In this document: positions 1 through 11,466 of the stretch, one piece after another
Layout: each line of letters opens with the position of its first letter
Numbering within the stretch: the stretch's first letter is position 1
NCBI GenBank assembly: GCA_012729555.1
Contig: JAAYCX010000081.1
Location: 1 to 64,000 of the forward strand
DNA length: 64,000 bases
Direction: 5' to 3'
From: Acidobacteriota bacterium
Lineage (GTDB): Bacteria > Acidobacteriota > UBA6911
Notes under the pieces: generated by a model
Seen by the model: only the letters and a program-made list of their open reading frames with translations
What the model was told of the DNA's origin: nothing
The model's database searches: none
Program-made: the position numbers and the translations under genes

Positions 1-2
1 AA

Positions 3-1160
3 TACGAGGCGCAGCAGCGGGAGATCGCCCGCATCAAGGCCTTCGCCGACAAGTTCCGCTACAAGGCGACCAAGGCGGCGCAGGTGCAGAGCCGGCTGAA
101 GGAGCTCGAGCGGATGGAGCGGATCGAGATCCCCCCGGACACCCGGCCGATCCGGCTCCGGTTCCCCGAGGGGCCGCGCACCGGGCGCAACGTCCTCGAG
201 CTCGCGCGGGTCTCGGCGGGGTACGGCGGCGAGCCGGTTTTCCGAGACCTCGACTTCATCCTGGAAAAGGGGGACCGGGTCGCCCTCGTGGGGCCCAACG
301 GGGCGGGCAAGTCGACCTTGATGAAGATCCTGGCCGGGCGCCTGCCGCTCTCCGCGGGGGAGCGCAGGGAGGGGCACAACGTCATCGTGTCCTATTTTTC
401 CCAGGACCAGGACGACCTCCTCTCCTCGACCAAGACCGTCTGGGACGAGGTCTACGCCGTGGCGCCCAACCACATCGTGCCCGAGCTGCGGACGCTGCTC
501 GGGTGCTTCCTCTTTTCAGGGGACTCGATCGAAAAGCCGGTGTCGGTCCTGAGCGGCGGGGAGCGGAGCCGGCTGGTGCTGTGCAAGCTCCTCCTGTCGC
601 CGGCGAACTGCCTGCTGCTCGACGAGCCGACCAACCACCTGGATATCCGGTCGAAGGACATCCTGATGGACTCGCTCAGGGATTACGGCGGGACGATCGT
701 GTTCGTCAGCCACGACCGCTACTTTCTCGACGGGCTGGCCAACAGGGTCCTGGAGATCGGCGACGGGACGGCCGTGGCCTACCTGGGCAACTACGAAGAC
801 TACGTGCGGAAGAAGGAAGCGGAGCTCCGCGCGGCGGAAGCGCCTCCCCCGCCGGCCGTTTCCGCACCGGCGCGCGAAACCCCGGCCGCGGGCGAGGGGC
901 GGAAGAAGAAGGTGAACCCGATCAGGATCCGGAAGATCAGGGAGGAGATCAAGGCCCTGGAGGGGAAGATCGAGCTCGACGAGACCCGGATCGCCGTTCT
1001 GGGCCGGATGCTGGCCTCGGAGGAACTCTACCGGGACCACCAGCTCTTCCGCGCGACCATGGAGGAGCACAACCAGCTGCAGGCGGCGCTGGCGATTTCG
1101 ATGTCGGATTGGGAGCGGCTGCACGCCGACCTGGAGGCCATGCAATCCTCCGGGGCCTGA
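3..1160 (+). CDS. ABC-F family ATPase, C-terminal part (5' end outside window)
   Basis: Only the last 385 residues are in the window; the frame is open from base 3 and the start lies upstream. Visible parts are a charged interdomain linker (first ~45 residues), then a complete second ABC domain with Walker A GPNGAGKST near residue 97, signature LSGGERSR near 183, Walker B LLLDEPTNHLD and the switch His in FVSHDRYF. A Pro/Ala-rich stretch and a basic coiled-coil C-terminal domain follow, as in Uup-like members. No membrane segments are present, so this is a soluble ABC-F protein acting on ribosomes or nucleic acid rather than a transporter. Assignment to a subgroup (Uup, EttA or resistance type) is not possible without the first domain. 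Confidence 0.93.
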   Translation, partial: YEAQQREIARIKAFADKFRYKATKAAQVQSRLKELERMERIEIPPDTRPIRLRFPEGPRTGRNVLELARVSAGYGGEPVFRDLDFILEKGDRVALVGPNGAGKSTLMKILAGRLPLSAGERREGHNVIVSYFSQDQDDLLSSTKTVWDEVYAVAPNHIVPELRTLLGCFLFSGDSIEKPVSVLSGGERSRLVLCKLLLSPANCLLLDEPTNHLDIRSKDILMDSLRDYGGTIVFVSHDRYFLDGLANRVLEIGDGTAVAYLGNYEDYVRKKEAELRAAEAPPPPAVSAPARETPAAGEGRKKKVNPIRIRKIREEIKALEGKIELDETRIAVLGRMLASEELYRDHQLFRATMEEHNQLQAALAISMSDWERLHADLEAMQSSGA

Positions 1161-1275
1161 TCCCGGGGAATCGAAAATTGTCGACCTCGGGCCCCGCGTG
1201 TGGTAACCTGTATGTTCGCTGGCCTTGGAAGATTATCCAACCAATCGTAGTGCAATACTTCGAATGAGGATTCGG

Positions 1276-1302
1276 AGGCCGCCTTCAGGCGGGGCCTATT
1301 TT
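1276..1302 (+). terminator. possible rho-independent terminator after the ABC-F gene
   Basis: An imperfect hairpin (AGGC CGCCT, loop TC, AGGCG, two unpaired G, GCCT) is followed by ATTTT. The T-run is short, so this is tentative. The rest of the 283-base gap (1161-1443) shows no gene. Confidence 0.35.
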
Positions 1303-1443
1303 GGAGCCCATGAGTCCTGTCGCACCAGCCCTTGCCTGGAGCGGCCCAAGATTCAGAGATCGGTTCTCCCCCAAAAGCGGGACCTGAAAATCATGCGGTT
1401 TGTGCCGGGCGGAAATCTTCCCGCCGGACTGTTGAGGAGATGA

Positions 1444-1866
1444 ATGTCCAGAAAATATCGTCAATCCGGGTACATGGATTCGGACCGGGAGAGGCGGCCC
1501 AAGCTGCCTCCGCACCCCAGGGGGCCCAGGGGGGCCGGGGCGAGAATCGAGACGAAGTTCCACCTGGTCACCCGGTGCAACAACTGCGCGGCGGAGATCC
1601 AGGTGGCGGAAAAGATCCAGACCACCGATACCTGCAAGAGCTGCGGCACCGATCTTCACACCTGCCGCAACTGCCTGAATTTCGACCCCTCGGCGCGCAA
1701 CGAATGCATCAAGCCGGTGGAGACGCGGGTGACGAACAAGAGCGCCAACAACTCCTGCCCCCTTTTCGAACCGAAGGTCCTCATCGAGAAGCAGGGGAGC
1801 GGGGCGCCCCCGCCGCGGGTGGAGAACAGCCACCGCCAGGCGTTCCTCGACCTCTTCAAGAAATAG
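1444..1866 (+). CDS. cysteine-rich putative zinc-binding protein, unknown function
   Basis: A 140-residue protein. Residues 1-40 are basic, Pro/Arg-rich and probably disordered. The core has eight cysteines arranged as C45xxC48, C64xxC67, C74xxC77, C88 and C105, the third pair in CRNCLNF. Two zinc ribbons or one compact two-metal domain would fit. The tail is Gly/Pro-rich and ends in a short amphipathic segment. An in-frame GAGGAG lies just before the ATG. It stands alone between the ABC-F gene and a convergent mscL. I do not recognise a named family; a role as a nucleic-acid or protein adaptor is only a guess. Confidence 0.7.
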   Translation: MSRKYRQSGYMDSDRERRPKLPPHPRGPRGAGARIETKFHLVTRCNNCAAEIQVAEKIQTTDTCKSCGTDLHTCRNCLNFDPSARNECIKPVETRVTNKSANNSCPLFEPKVLIEKQGSGAPPPRVENSHRQAFLDLFKK

Positions 1867-1884
1867 AGATCCCCCAAAAAGAAC

Positions 1885-1906
1885 GGGGCCGGCGTGAGCC
1901 GGCCCC
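1885..1906 (-). terminator. rho-independent terminator of the activase-mscL operon
   Basis: A perfect 9-bp stem GGGGCCGGC / GCCGGCCCC with a 4-base loop. Read on the minus strand it is followed by GTTCTTTTT, so it should end transcripts coming from mscL. On the plus strand no T-run follows. Confidence 0.75.
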
Positions 1907-1938
1907 GGGGGCCTTGCCGTCCCCTGACGGGATGCGGT

Positions 1939-2373
1939 CTACCCGAGTTGCGAGGTGCAGTTGGGGCAGCGCGTGGCCTTGATCGCGATCGCGGAGGCGC
2001 AGAAGGGGCATTCCTTCGTGTCGGGCGCCGGCGCGGCCTCTTCCTTCCGTTTCATCCGGTTGACCTGCTTGATGAGCAGGAATATGGCGAACGCCACGAT
2101 CAGGAAATCGATGACGGTGTTCAGGAACACTCCGTAGTTCAGCGTGGCGGCCCCAGCCTCCTTGGCCGCGGCGAGACTCGCGAATTCGCCGCCGGAGAGG
2201 GTGAGGAACAGGTTGCCGAAATCCATGCCTCCCATCAGGACGCCGATAGGAGGCATCAGGACATCGGATACGAAAGAGGTGACGATCTTGCCGAAGGCGG
2301 CGCCGATGACGATGCCCACCGCCATGTCCAGCACGTTGCCCTTCATCGCGAATTCTTTGAATTCCTTGAACAT
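1939..2373 (-). CDS. mscL: large-conductance mechanosensitive channel MscL with C-terminal zinc ribbon
   Basis: A 144-residue inner-membrane channel that opens on hypo-osmotic shock. The N-terminal amphipathic helix ([12 protein letters not shown]) and TM1 ([18 protein letters not shown]) match the family, and TM2 is about residues 83-103. Instead of the usual helical tail, a linker leads to C122xxC125 and C136xxC139, a zinc-ribbon-like tail. ATG at 2373 is chosen because GGAGAGG sits 5 bases upstream and the family N-terminus starts there; an upstream in-frame extension has no family similarity. It lies 22 bases after the activase gene and probably shares its operon, with a terminator at 1885-1906. 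Confidence 0.95.
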   Translation of the reverse strand: MFKEFKEFAMKGNVLDMAVGIVIGAAFGKIVTSFVSDVLMPPIGVLMGGMDFGNLFLTLSGGEFASLAAAKEAGAATLNYGVFLNTVIDFLIVAFAIFLLIKQVNRMKRKEEAAPAPDTKECPFCASAIAIKATRCPNCTSQLG

Positions 2374-2395
2374 GTGCCTCTCCAGGGTTTTGAGT

Positions 2396-5300
2396 TCACC
2401 GCATTTCGAGAACGGCCTCCCGTTCGATTTCCCCGGCGGAGGTTTCCCCCTCGAGCTCCTTCCCGTAGCGCTTGAGGAAATAATCGATGGTCTCGACCCG
2501 GAGCCGGATCGACCCCGTCGGCCTGTTCTCATCGATATCCTTGAACGCGAAAAAGGGCGTTCCCGACATCTCGATTATGCGCTCGATGGTAGCATAGATC
2601 GGGGCGTCGTGACCGCACTTAAAATTCGACATCTCCACCGCGATCAGGTTGGGGTGACGGGCGGTGAACTTGGCCGCCCAGACCTTGTGGGCGCTGTTGG
2701 CTGAGTAGGAGTGTTTCCAGACGTCGGAGATGTCCAGGGGGTGCTCGATGACGCCCGCGGCCACCTCGTCCCCGAACAGGCGATCGAGCAGGTCCCCGTC
2801 CATGGGGAGGGTCGACTGCGAAAGAACCGGGTACCCCCGCCTCTGCAGCTCTTCGGGGATTCCGTGGTGGATCCCCGGGTCGTGATGGTACGGCCTCCCC
2901 AGCAGGACGATGCCGATCCGCCCCTCCTTTTCCAGGCGGTCGATGATATCCCGGGCCCGGCGCTGCAGGTTCGCCTCGTACTCCTCCAGGGCCGCGTAGC
3001 CCGCGTAGACGGCCTCCAGGTTTTCCTTCCTGGCGAGGCCGAGGAGGGGGTGCAGTTCCGCGTAGAGCTGGCGCGCCAGGAGCTGGGGTTTCGCCATGTC
3101 CAGCAGGGGGTTGATATAGCGGAGGCCGTTCTCGGCGAAGAGGTCCGTTTCCTTGGTGAAGGCCGCCCTCACGACCTCGGGGGTGAGGGCCGTCGTCGGA
3201 CAGGCGTTGGCGGCGCGAATGCTCAAAGGGGTGCGCAGGATGTCGAGCATCGGGAAGAAAATGCAGTCGAGCGCCTTTTTCCGGTGTTTCTCGAAGAGGA
3301 GGTTGTGGACGTGGGCCAGGCCGAGTTTCGAGGGGTAGCACGGGTCGATCGACCCCCGCTTGGAACCCGCACGGAACATCTCCTCGCTGGTGACATCGGA
3401 ATAGACGATGTTTTCGGCCGCGACTCCCAGGGACCCGAAATAAGCGCTGAAGAGCGGGGCGTAGGCGTACATCCCGAGCACGCGCGGGATCCCGACGCGG
3501 AAGCGCCCGCGGCGCTCCATGACCGATTTCCGGCGGAGGTTCCAGGCGGGGACGGGCCTCGCTTGCCCGCTCGCGGGCATTTTCCATACCTCCCGGCCCG
3601 CGTATTCCACGAGGTTGGGGTTGGTGTCGCGCGCCGCGTCGAGCTCCGCCTGGATCGCCTTCATGGCCCCCAGGTCTTCCGCCGCCCCCTTCTCGCATGG
3701 CGCGATGATGAGGCGGCGGGGCGCTTCCCCCTGTCCCCCGATATCGATGAAGGTCCGGAGGCAGTGGTTCTTGCAGAAAGGACAGCGGGTTTCCTCCCCG
3801 ACCGTCGTCCGGTATTCGATCCTGCGCACCGCGTCCAGGCCGATGAAGGTGGTGGCGCGCCCCTGGCGCCACAGCGTCATGGCCTCGAAGGCGGTGCCGA
3901 TGGCGCCCGCCTCCCCCGCGTGCTTGTGGACGGTGATTTCGGGCGTTTTCCCGGTCCCGCGGAAACGCTGCTGGATGAAATCGATCTGAGCCTTGACCGC
4001 GGCCAGGTTGTTCTGCGTCCCCCCCTGCAGGATGAAGCGCGTGCCCAGTTCGGCCAGGTTGGGGACCTTGGCGATGTAGAGCCAGACGTTCTTGGGGAGC
4101 ACGGCCGCCAGCCCGGCGAGGATCTCGTTCGGTTTCCACCCCTGCCCCTGGAAACTGGCGATGTCGGACTGCAGGAACACGGCGCAGCCGTAAGGGAAGA
4201 CGGGCATCTCGCGGGCGGTGAAGGCGACCTCGGCGAACTGCTCCACGCGGTATCCGAATCCCTCGGAAATCGCCTGCAGGAAGTAGCCGTTCCCGGCCGA
4301 GCACTGGGTGTTGAGCTTGAAATCCTTGACGCGTCCGTCCTTCAGGACCATGAGCTTGATGTCCTGCCCGCCCACGTCCACGATGACGTCCGGGACGTCG
4401 TAGTAGTGGAGGGCCGACTTGGTGTGCGCCACCGTCTCCACCAGGGCCACATCGGCGCGGATGACGTCGCGCAGCGTGTCCTTGGCGTACCCCGTGGTCG
4501 CGGCGCCCAGCACCTCGATCCGGGCCCCCTGCGACTCGACCTGGCCGCGGAGCTTTTCGAGGATCTCGACCGTGTCCTGGATGGGGTTCCCCTTCGAGAG
4601 CTGGTAGGCCCGCGCCAGGACCTCCCCCCCGGGAGAGAGGAGGACGGCCTTGGTGGATGTCGATCCGCCGTCGATTCCGATGAACCCCCGGGCGATATCG
4701 CCCGGGGAGAACTTCGGCGGCACGAAGGGGGGGGGCGCGTAGGCCGCGAGGAAGGAGGCCACCTCTTCCTCCGATCGGGCCAGGGCGGGGATCCCGGTTC
4801 CGCTCCGGCCTTCCCCGCGCGAGCGTTCGGCGTGGAGGTCCCGCAGCTTCCCGGATCCCAGGTAATGCCCGACTTCCGCCTCCTCGTCCCTGCCGAACTC
4901 GATGGCTCCCAGGGCCCCGTAATACTCGGCGTCCTGAGGGGCCCGGATCAGGTCCCCGGGCCGGGAGCCTTCGGGGATCCGCACTCCGCGTTCCCGCCAC
5001 ATCAGGGTGATGTTATGCACCCACGCTTCCCGCATCCCCGGGATGAAGGCGTTCGGCCCCCCCAGCAGCACCACCTGGGGCAGGAGCGTGTGGCCGCGCG
5101 CGAGCACCTGCAGGTTCTGGACAACGAAGGCTTCGAACAGGGAGGCCATCAGTTCCTCGGCCGGAATCCCCTGTTTCTGCAGGCCGTTGATGTCGGTTTC
5201 GGCGAACACGCCGCATTTGCCGGCCACCGGGTGCAGGCGGAGGCCGTCGTAGCGGAGCCGGGACAGGTCCTCGAGCGGGATCCCCAGCTTCTTGCTGATC

Positions 5301-5731
5301 TTGTCGATGACCGACCCGGTGCCCCCGGCGCACTTGTCGTTCATCGAGGGGAACTTCTTGACGGGGCCGCCCCCGGGGTCCCTGCGCATGATGACGATCT
5401 TGGCGTCCTGCCCGCCGATCTCCACGTAGGAGGAGGCCTCCGGGCAGCGCCGCTCCACGGCCAGCGAGGCGGCCAGGACCTCCTGGACGAACTTGGCCCC
5501 GATCAGCTCCGTGAAGATCGATGCGCCGCTGCCGGTGAGGAACACCCGGCCGTTGCCGGGCCCGAAGTCCGTCTCCCGCTCCATGCGCTCCAGGAAATCG
5601 AGCAGGGTGTCGAGCTGGCGCGTCTCGTGCCTGCGGTAGTCCTTCCACAGGATCTCGTCGGTCTCCGCATCGGCCACCACGGCCTTGACCGTGGTGGAGC
5701 CCACGTCAATTCCGGCAATCAATCTGGTCAT
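2396..5731 (-). CDS. large CoA-dehydratase activase-like protein (two ASKHA domains plus DUF2229-type domain)
   Basis: A 1111-residue protein of the BadF/BcrA/HgdC ATPase superfamily. The first ASKHA domain (about 1-300) has [23 protein letters not shown] and the cysteine-bearing [15 protein letters not shown]. The second (about 348-600) has [24 protein letters not shown] and [20 protein letters not shown] motif follows near residue 648, then a DUF2229-type region from about 743 with PCYPSK and a late FKCGHDAP. Family activases hydrolyse ATP to push one electron into 2-hydroxyacyl-CoA dehydratases or benzoyl-CoA reductases from a bridging [4Fe-4S] cluster. No such partner enzyme is present, so the target is unknown. 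ATG 5731 is preferred to TTG 5737 because the weak AGG upstream is better spaced. Confidence 0.88.
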   Translation of the reverse strand: MTRLIAGIDVGSTTVKAVVADAETDEILWKDYRRHETRQLDTLLDFLERMERETDFGPGNGRVFLTGSGASIFTELIGAKFVQEVLAASLAVERRCPEASSYVEIGGQDAKIVIMRRDPGGGPVKKFPSMNDKCAGGTGSVIDKISKKLGIPLEDLSRLRYDGLRLHPVAGKCGVFAETDINGLQKQGIPAEELMASLFEAFVVQNLQVLARGHTLLPQVVLLGGPNAFIPGMREAWVHNITLMWRERGVRIPEGSRPGDLIRAPQDAEYYGALGAIEFGRDEEAEVGHYLGSGKLRDLHAERSRGEGRSGTGIPALARSEEEVASFLAAYAPPPFVPPKFSPGDIARGFIGIDGGSTSTKAVLLSPGGEVLARAYQLSKGNPIQDTVEILEKLRGQVESQGARIEVLGAATTGYAKDTLRDVIRADVALVETVAHTKSALHYYDVPDVIVDVGGQDIKLMVLKDGRVKDFKLNTQCSAGNGYFLQAISEGFGYRVEQFAEVAFTAREMPVFPYGCAVFLQSDIASFQGQGWKPNEILAGLAAVLPKNVWLYIAKVPNLAELGTRFILQGGTQNNLAAVKAQIDFIQQRFRGTGKTPEITVHKHAGEAGAIGTAFEAMTLWRQGRATTFIGLDAVRRIEYRTTVGEETRCPFCKNHCLRTFIDIGGQGEAPRRLIIAPCEKGAAEDLGAMKAIQAELDAARDTNPNLVEYAGREVWKMPASGQARPVPAWNLRRKSVMERRGRFRVGIPRVLGMYAYAPLFSAYFGSLGVAAENIVYSDVTSEEMFRAGSKRGSIDPCYPSKLGLAHVHNLLFEKHRKKALDCIFFPMLDILRTPLSIRAANACPTTALTPEVVRAAFTKETDLFAENGLRYINPLLDMAKPQLLARQLYAELHPLLGLARKENLEAVYAGYAALEEYEANLQRRARDIIDRLEKEGRIGIVLLGRPYHHDPGIHHGIPEELQRRGYPVLSQSTLPMDGDLLDRLFGDEVAAGVIEHPLDISDVWKHSYSANSAHKVWAAKFTARHPNLIAVEMSNFKCGHDAPIYATIERIIEMSGTPFFAFKDIDENRPTGSIRLRVETIDYFLKRYGKELEGETSAGEIEREAVLEMR

Positions 5732-5810
5732 ATCCAAAGCCTGACTCGAACAAAAAGTGTACTCGTATCGACGGCGGACCCCGGGCCCGGCCTTCCGGCG
5801 GCGCGCTGCA

Positions 5811-7472
5811 TCATCGCCCCGCCATCAGGTCCCCGACATGGAGCACGAAGTTGGCCGCCACGCCGGCGGTACCCCTGCGGTGCGGGACCGGGTACATGGG
5901 GGAGCTCAACTCGGGGTGCTGGGCGACGAAGGCGCGGATCTGGTCGAGGTGTTTCCCGGTGCTCTCGAGCGCCTGCTGAAACTCCGCCTTGGCCTTCGCC
6001 TTGGCCTCGCCGAGCGCCATCTGCACGCGGCTGTATGCGTTTGTTTCCCCCTCGCCGGAGGTCTCGATGGGGAGGTAGATCATGTCCTTGTGCCCGCTGA
6101 CGACGGCCGACTGCACCCCGTCGGACTGGGAGGAGGGGAGGCAGCCGAAGGGCTTGAGACTCAGCACCATGTGGCACAGCTTCTGCGAGTGGTAGTAGAT
6201 GTTTTTCCCCACCTCGAGATAACCCTCCCCCCCGCGAGCCAGCGGCCGGTAATAGGGACTGGCCAGCTCGGCCAGCTTCTCCTGCGAGACCAGGGTGTGG
6301 GCGATGCCGCCGAGGGACTTGATGACCCGGTGGTAGAGCCGGGCATAGAGGCGTTCCCCGAAGGAGAGGAGCGCCCGTTTCTTCTGGAAGGAGAGTTCGT
6401 TCCGGAGGCGCTGCCGGAGATCCCAGGGGGCCGGTTCCTCGCAGTCCGCGTTCATCCCGCGGCGGGGGACCATCTGCATGCGTGCGTGGGCCATCAGGTA
6501 GGCGAGCCAGGTCCCGATCGCTTCGGGCTGGACATGGGCCCCCTCTTTCTCCAAAAACTCGAACATCCTGTAGTTGCCCCCCCCCTCGGTGGTCTGCGCC
6601 CAGAATTCCCCGATGACCTTGACGATCGGTTTCTGGCGCGTCCGGTCGACCTCGATGGAGTCGATGCGCCTGCGGCAGCGTTCGAGCACCCCCTGGAATT
6701 CCTCCCCCTTCAGGTGCCGGTTCATCTTGTAGAGGAAGCTCAGCAGGTGGCGCACCAGGTCCCTTTTTTCCAGGGTCGGGACGAACCAGCCCGGCACCCG
6801 CTCGACCAGATCGGGCGCCTTGTACCGGCGCAGGTGGTCGCACAGGTCCTCCATGCAGAGGGCCATGACCCGGTTGGTTTCCCCCGGGATCGCCTCGTAG
6901 GGGCGGATGTTGTGGGTCAGGTCGTTGAGGACGTCCCCGAGGAAGAGCACCTTCAGCATGCCGAGTCCGAAATCGATGGTGTATTTCAGCCCCGGGGCGG
7001 AGATCCTCTGGCGGATGCCGTCGTCCTGCTGGAAGCGGAGGACGCGAAAACCATCGAACCCGGCGTTCTGCAGCGCCAGCCGGTATTCGGCCGCGTAGGT
7101 GCCGAAGCGGCAGGGGCCGCACGACCCGGCGGTGAAGTAAAGGTAGTTGTCGACGATGTCCCGCCGGGACATCCCCCCGGCTTCCAGGTCGCGCAGGTAC
7201 TGGATCAGGGCCCCCGAGGTGAAATAGGCCGGGCTGCACTGGCCGTTGTTGCCGAATTCCTTCCCGAGGTGAAACGCTTCCTGGTCCGGGACCGGGAGGA
7301 GTTCACACCTGTAGCCGCCCCCCTGGAAAACGGCGCGGATGAGCTCCTCGTGTTTCCGGGTGAGCCCCCCGACCAGGATCGTCACCCGGGAGCTTTCCTC
7401 TTCCGTGAAAGGCCTTTCGGCAGGGCGGTGGTAATGCCTTCTTTTCGGAGAATCTTCCTGCATCATGTCCAT
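5811..7472 (-). CDS. activase-associated protein (COG3581-like, HgdB-type fold), unknown function
   Basis: A 553-residue soluble protein encoded 79 bases upstream of the large activase gene on the same strand. Recognisable segments are an N-terminal TILVGGLTRKHEE, NNGQCSPAYFTSGALIQYL, a cysteine motif AGSCGPCRFGTY near residue 117, and FGCLPSSQSDGVQSAV. Conserved cysteines in such positions could hold an iron-sulfur cluster, as in 2-hydroxyacyl-CoA dehydratase-like proteins. From memory, many bacteria carry this region fused to the C-terminus of the two-ASKHA activase; here it is a separate first gene. ATG 7472 has AGGA about 7 bases upstream. The reaction is unknown; the gene pairing is the main evidence for a joint redox or activation role. 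Confidence 0.8.
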   Translation of the reverse strand: MDMMQEDSPKRRHYHRPAERPFTEEESSRVTILVGGLTRKHEELIRAVFQGGGYRCELLPVPDQEAFHLGKEFGNNGQCSPAYFTSGALIQYLRDLEAGGMSRRDIVDNYLYFTAGSCGPCRFGTYAAEYRLALQNAGFDGFRVLRFQQDDGIRQRISAPGLKYTIDFGLGMLKVLFLGDVLNDLTHNIRPYEAIPGETNRVMALCMEDLCDHLRRYKAPDLVERVPGWFVPTLEKRDLVRHLLSFLYKMNRHLKGEEFQGVLERCRRRIDSIEVDRTRQKPIVKVIGEFWAQTTEGGGNYRMFEFLEKEGAHVQPEAIGTWLAYLMAHARMQMVPRRGMNADCEEPAPWDLRQRLRNELSFQKKRALLSFGERLYARLYHRVIKSLGGIAHTLVSQEKLAELASPYYRPLARGGEGYLEVGKNIYYHSQKLCHMVLSLKPFGCLPSSQSDGVQSAVVSGHKDMIYLPIETSGEGETNAYSRVQMALGEAKAKAKAEFQQALESTGKHLDQIRAFVAQHPELSSPMYPVPHRRGTAGVAANFVLHVGDLMAGR

Positions 7473-7519
7473 GAGGTCATCCTGTCCTGGCGCCCGGTAC
7501 GTCCAATGTCGGGTTTAAA

Positions 7520-7549
7520 TTTATAACATTCCCGAACTTACCCTTGCAA
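7520..7549 (-). promoter_or_regulatory. promoter of the activase-mscL operon
   Basis: On the minus strand TTGCAA (7549-7544), an 18-base spacer and TATAAA (7525-7520) preceded directly by TGT give a -35/extended -10 promoter. The predicted transcript start is near 7513, about 40 bases before the first gene. Confidence 0.65.
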
Positions 7550-7611
7550 GGTGTTCGTCGATTTGCTCTAGTGGCGCGGCCGCTGGATGGTGCGAATGTT
7601 CTATTTTCGGG

Positions 7612-9465
<1,854 letters not shown>

Positions 9466-9539
9466 AGATTGAACCTCGCCCTCAGGCATGCAGGCACCGC
9501 GCCTGGCCAGAAACAGTTGCCGGAGGCCGGTGGGAGGTA

Positions 9540-9548
9540 TGCTACAAT
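9540..9548 (+). promoter_or_regulatory. extended -10 promoter for the adenosine-kinase/moeA cluster
   Basis: TGC-TACAAT gives an extended -10 box. TTGCCG lies 20 bases upstream, which is a poor spacing. The transcript would start near 9555 and carry a leader of about 150 bases. A second, weaker TATACT lies at 9627-9632. Confidence 0.45.
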
Positions 9549-9702
9549 CCCCGCCGGGCGCGCCCGACCGTGCGGAGATTATAGAGGATGTCCGGGCCCC
9601 GGACAACCACCGCCGCGCTCCTGCAATATACTATCGGCCACGTGCGGCCCGAGACTTTAACGGCATGAGGACCCGGGGCCTGGCCCGGGTCGGGAGGGAA
9701 CC

Positions 9703-10185
9703 ATGGAACTCGGCAGCGTCCGACTGACGATCCCGGCCGACGCCAACATCATCGTGGGGCAGAGCCACTTCATCAAGACGGTCGAGGATCTCTACGAGAT
9801 CCTCGCCACCGGCTGCCCCGGCGCCCGGTTCGGGATCGCGTTCTGCGAGGCTTCCGGTCCCCGCCTCGTCCGGGTGGAGGGGAACGACGCCGGGCTGCGG
9901 GAGGTCGCGGCGAAAAACGCGGAAGCCCTCGGGGCCGGACACGCCTTCGTCGTGATCCTCGAGGGCGCTTTTCCCATCAGCGTGCTGAATGCGGTGAAAC
10001 ATTGCCCCGAAGTGTGTCATATTTTCTGCGCCACGGCCAACCCGCTCGAGGTGATCGTGGCGGAAACCGAGCAGGGCCGGGGGATTGTCGGCGTCATCGA
10101 CGGCCTGCCGCCCCAGGGGGTGGAGACCGGATCGGACGAGGCGGCCCGCAGGGAATTCCTCCGGAAGATCGGGTACAAGAGGTGA
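9703..10185 (+). CDS. adenosine-specific kinase family protein
   Basis: A 160-residue single-domain protein of the family described as adenosine-specific kinases (PF04008). That family is common in archaea and found in scattered bacteria. Matching segments are NIIVGQSHFIKTVEDLYE, GIAFCEASG, GHAFVVILEGAFPISVLN, HIFCATANPLEVIVAE and the end GIVGVIDG. The length equals the family norm. GGGAGG sits 6 bases before the ATG. It lies 40 bases upstream of moeA on the same strand and is probably cotranscribed. The biochemical activity is taken from the family and has not been widely tested, so a purine-salvage role here is inferred. Confidence 0.85.
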   Translation: MELGSVRLTIPADANIIVGQSHFIKTVEDLYEILATGCPGARFGIAFCEASGPRLVRVEGNDAGLREVAAKNAEALGAGHAFVVILEGAFPISVLNAVKHCPEVCHIFCATANPLEVIVAETEQGRGIVGVIDGLPPQGVETGSDEAARREFLRKIGYKR

Positions 10186-10225
10186 TGCCCGGCCCCTGTT
10201 CCCTTCGCCGATGGCGGGAGATTGT

Positions 10226-11446
10226 ATGATCAGCGTGGAAGAAGCGTTGCGGATTTTGCTGGCCAACCTGCCGGAGCCCGGGGTGGAGACGGTGGAGTTC
10301 CGGTCGTCCCTGGGCCGGGTGCTGGCCGAAGACCTTCTCGCCACCTCGGACATCCCCCCCTTCGACCGGTGCGCCATGGACGGTTACGCGGTGCGGGCGG
10401 AGGATACGCGCCCTGCCCCGGTGGAACTCGCGGTGGCCGGCGAGAGCCGCGCGGGCGGCGGGATGCCGGCGGGCCTCGAGGCGGGGAGCGCGGTGTCGAT
10501 CATGACGGGGGCCCCGGTCCCCCCGGGGGCCGACGCCGTGGTGGTGGTGGAGCAGTGCCGCCGTTCGGCCGACAGGAGCCGGGTCGAGATCCTCGAACCG
10601 GTGGGGTGCGGGGATAACATCGCCCCCCGGGGGTGCGAGGCCCGGGTCGGGGACCCGGTCCTCCGAAAGGGGCACCGCGTGGGCCCGTCCGAGATCGCCG
10701 TGATGGCCAGTTTCGGGCATGCGCGCGTCCGCGTCTACCGCAAGCCCACGGTGGCCATCCTGGCCACCGGGGACGAGCTGGTGGAGATCGACAGGGAGCC
10801 GCGGCCGGACCAGATCCGCAATTCCAACGCCTACTGCCTTGCCGCGCAGCTGGAGCTTCTGGGGTTCTCCTCCGACTATCTCGGCATCGCCCTGGACGCC
10901 AGGGAAGACCTCGAGCGGAAGATCACCGCCGGCCTCCAGCGGGACATCCTGATTATGACCGGCGGCGTATCCATGGGGGAATACGACCTGGTCCGCGACG
11001 TCTTCCGGGACCTCGGGCTCGAGATCCTCTTCAGCAAGGTGTCGATCAAGCCCGGGAAGCCGACGGTGTTCGCGCGCAAGGGGGACCGGCTGATCTTCGG
11101 CCTCCCGGGCAACCCGGTTTCGGCCCTGACCACCTTCGAATGTTTCGTCCGTCCGGCGCTCGGGCGGTTGTGCGGCATGAAGAAGCCGGAACTCCCCAGA
11201 ATGAAGGGGACGCTGCTCGGGGACGTGAAACAGGTATCCGGAAGGACCGCGTTTCTCCCGGCCTGGGTTTTCTGGGAAGGGGAGGAATGGAAGGTGGACC
11301 CGCTTCCGTGGAAGAGCTCGGCCGACATCGTCGGTTATACCGGCGCCAACGCCGCGTACATATTCCCGAAGCACCTGGACAGGTTGCAGCGCGGGGACAG
11401 GGTCGAGATCATGCTATTGCCCGATTTTTTTGCCAGACAACGGTAA
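10226..11446 (+). CDS. moeA: molybdopterin molybdenumtransferase MoeA
   Basis: A 406-residue cytoplasmic enzyme that inserts molybdate into adenylated molybdopterin. Family segments are [61 protein letters not shown] and [17 protein letters not shown]. The length is typical. ATG 10226 has GGGAG 7 bases upstream; the longer in-frame extension overlaps the previous gene and has no family similarity. moaC follows after 20 bases, so this is a molybdenum-cofactor operon segment. This implies molybdo- or tungsto-enzymes elsewhere in the genome. Confidence 0.97.
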   Translation: MISVEEALRILLANLPEPGVETVEFRSSLGRVLAEDLLATSDIPPFDRCAMDGYAVRAEDTRPAPVELAVAGESRAGGGMPAGLEAGSAVSIMTGAPVPPGADAVVVVEQCRRSADRSRVEILEPVGCGDNIAPRGCEARVGDPVLRKGHRVGPSEIAVMASFGHARVRVYRKPTVAILATGDELVEIDREPRPDQIRNSNAYCLAAQLELLGFSSDYLGIALDAREDLERKITAGLQRDILIMTGGVSMGEYDLVRDVFRDLGLEILFSKVSIKPGKPTVFARKGDRLIFGLPGNPVSALTTFECFVRPALGRLCGMKKPELPRMKGTLLGDVKQVSGRTAFLPAWVFWEGEEWKVDPLPWKSSADIVGYTGANAAYIFPKHLDRLQRGDRVEIMLLPDFFARQR

Positions 11447-11466
11447 CCGGTTGCAGGGGAGGGGAC

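Noticed and set aside
2711-6100. 1129-codon open frame antisense to the activase gene
   Set aside because: Its translation is rich in Gly/Arg/Pro/Val with no domain, and it mirrors the codon pattern of the real gene on the other strand. Long antisense frames are expected at this G+C.
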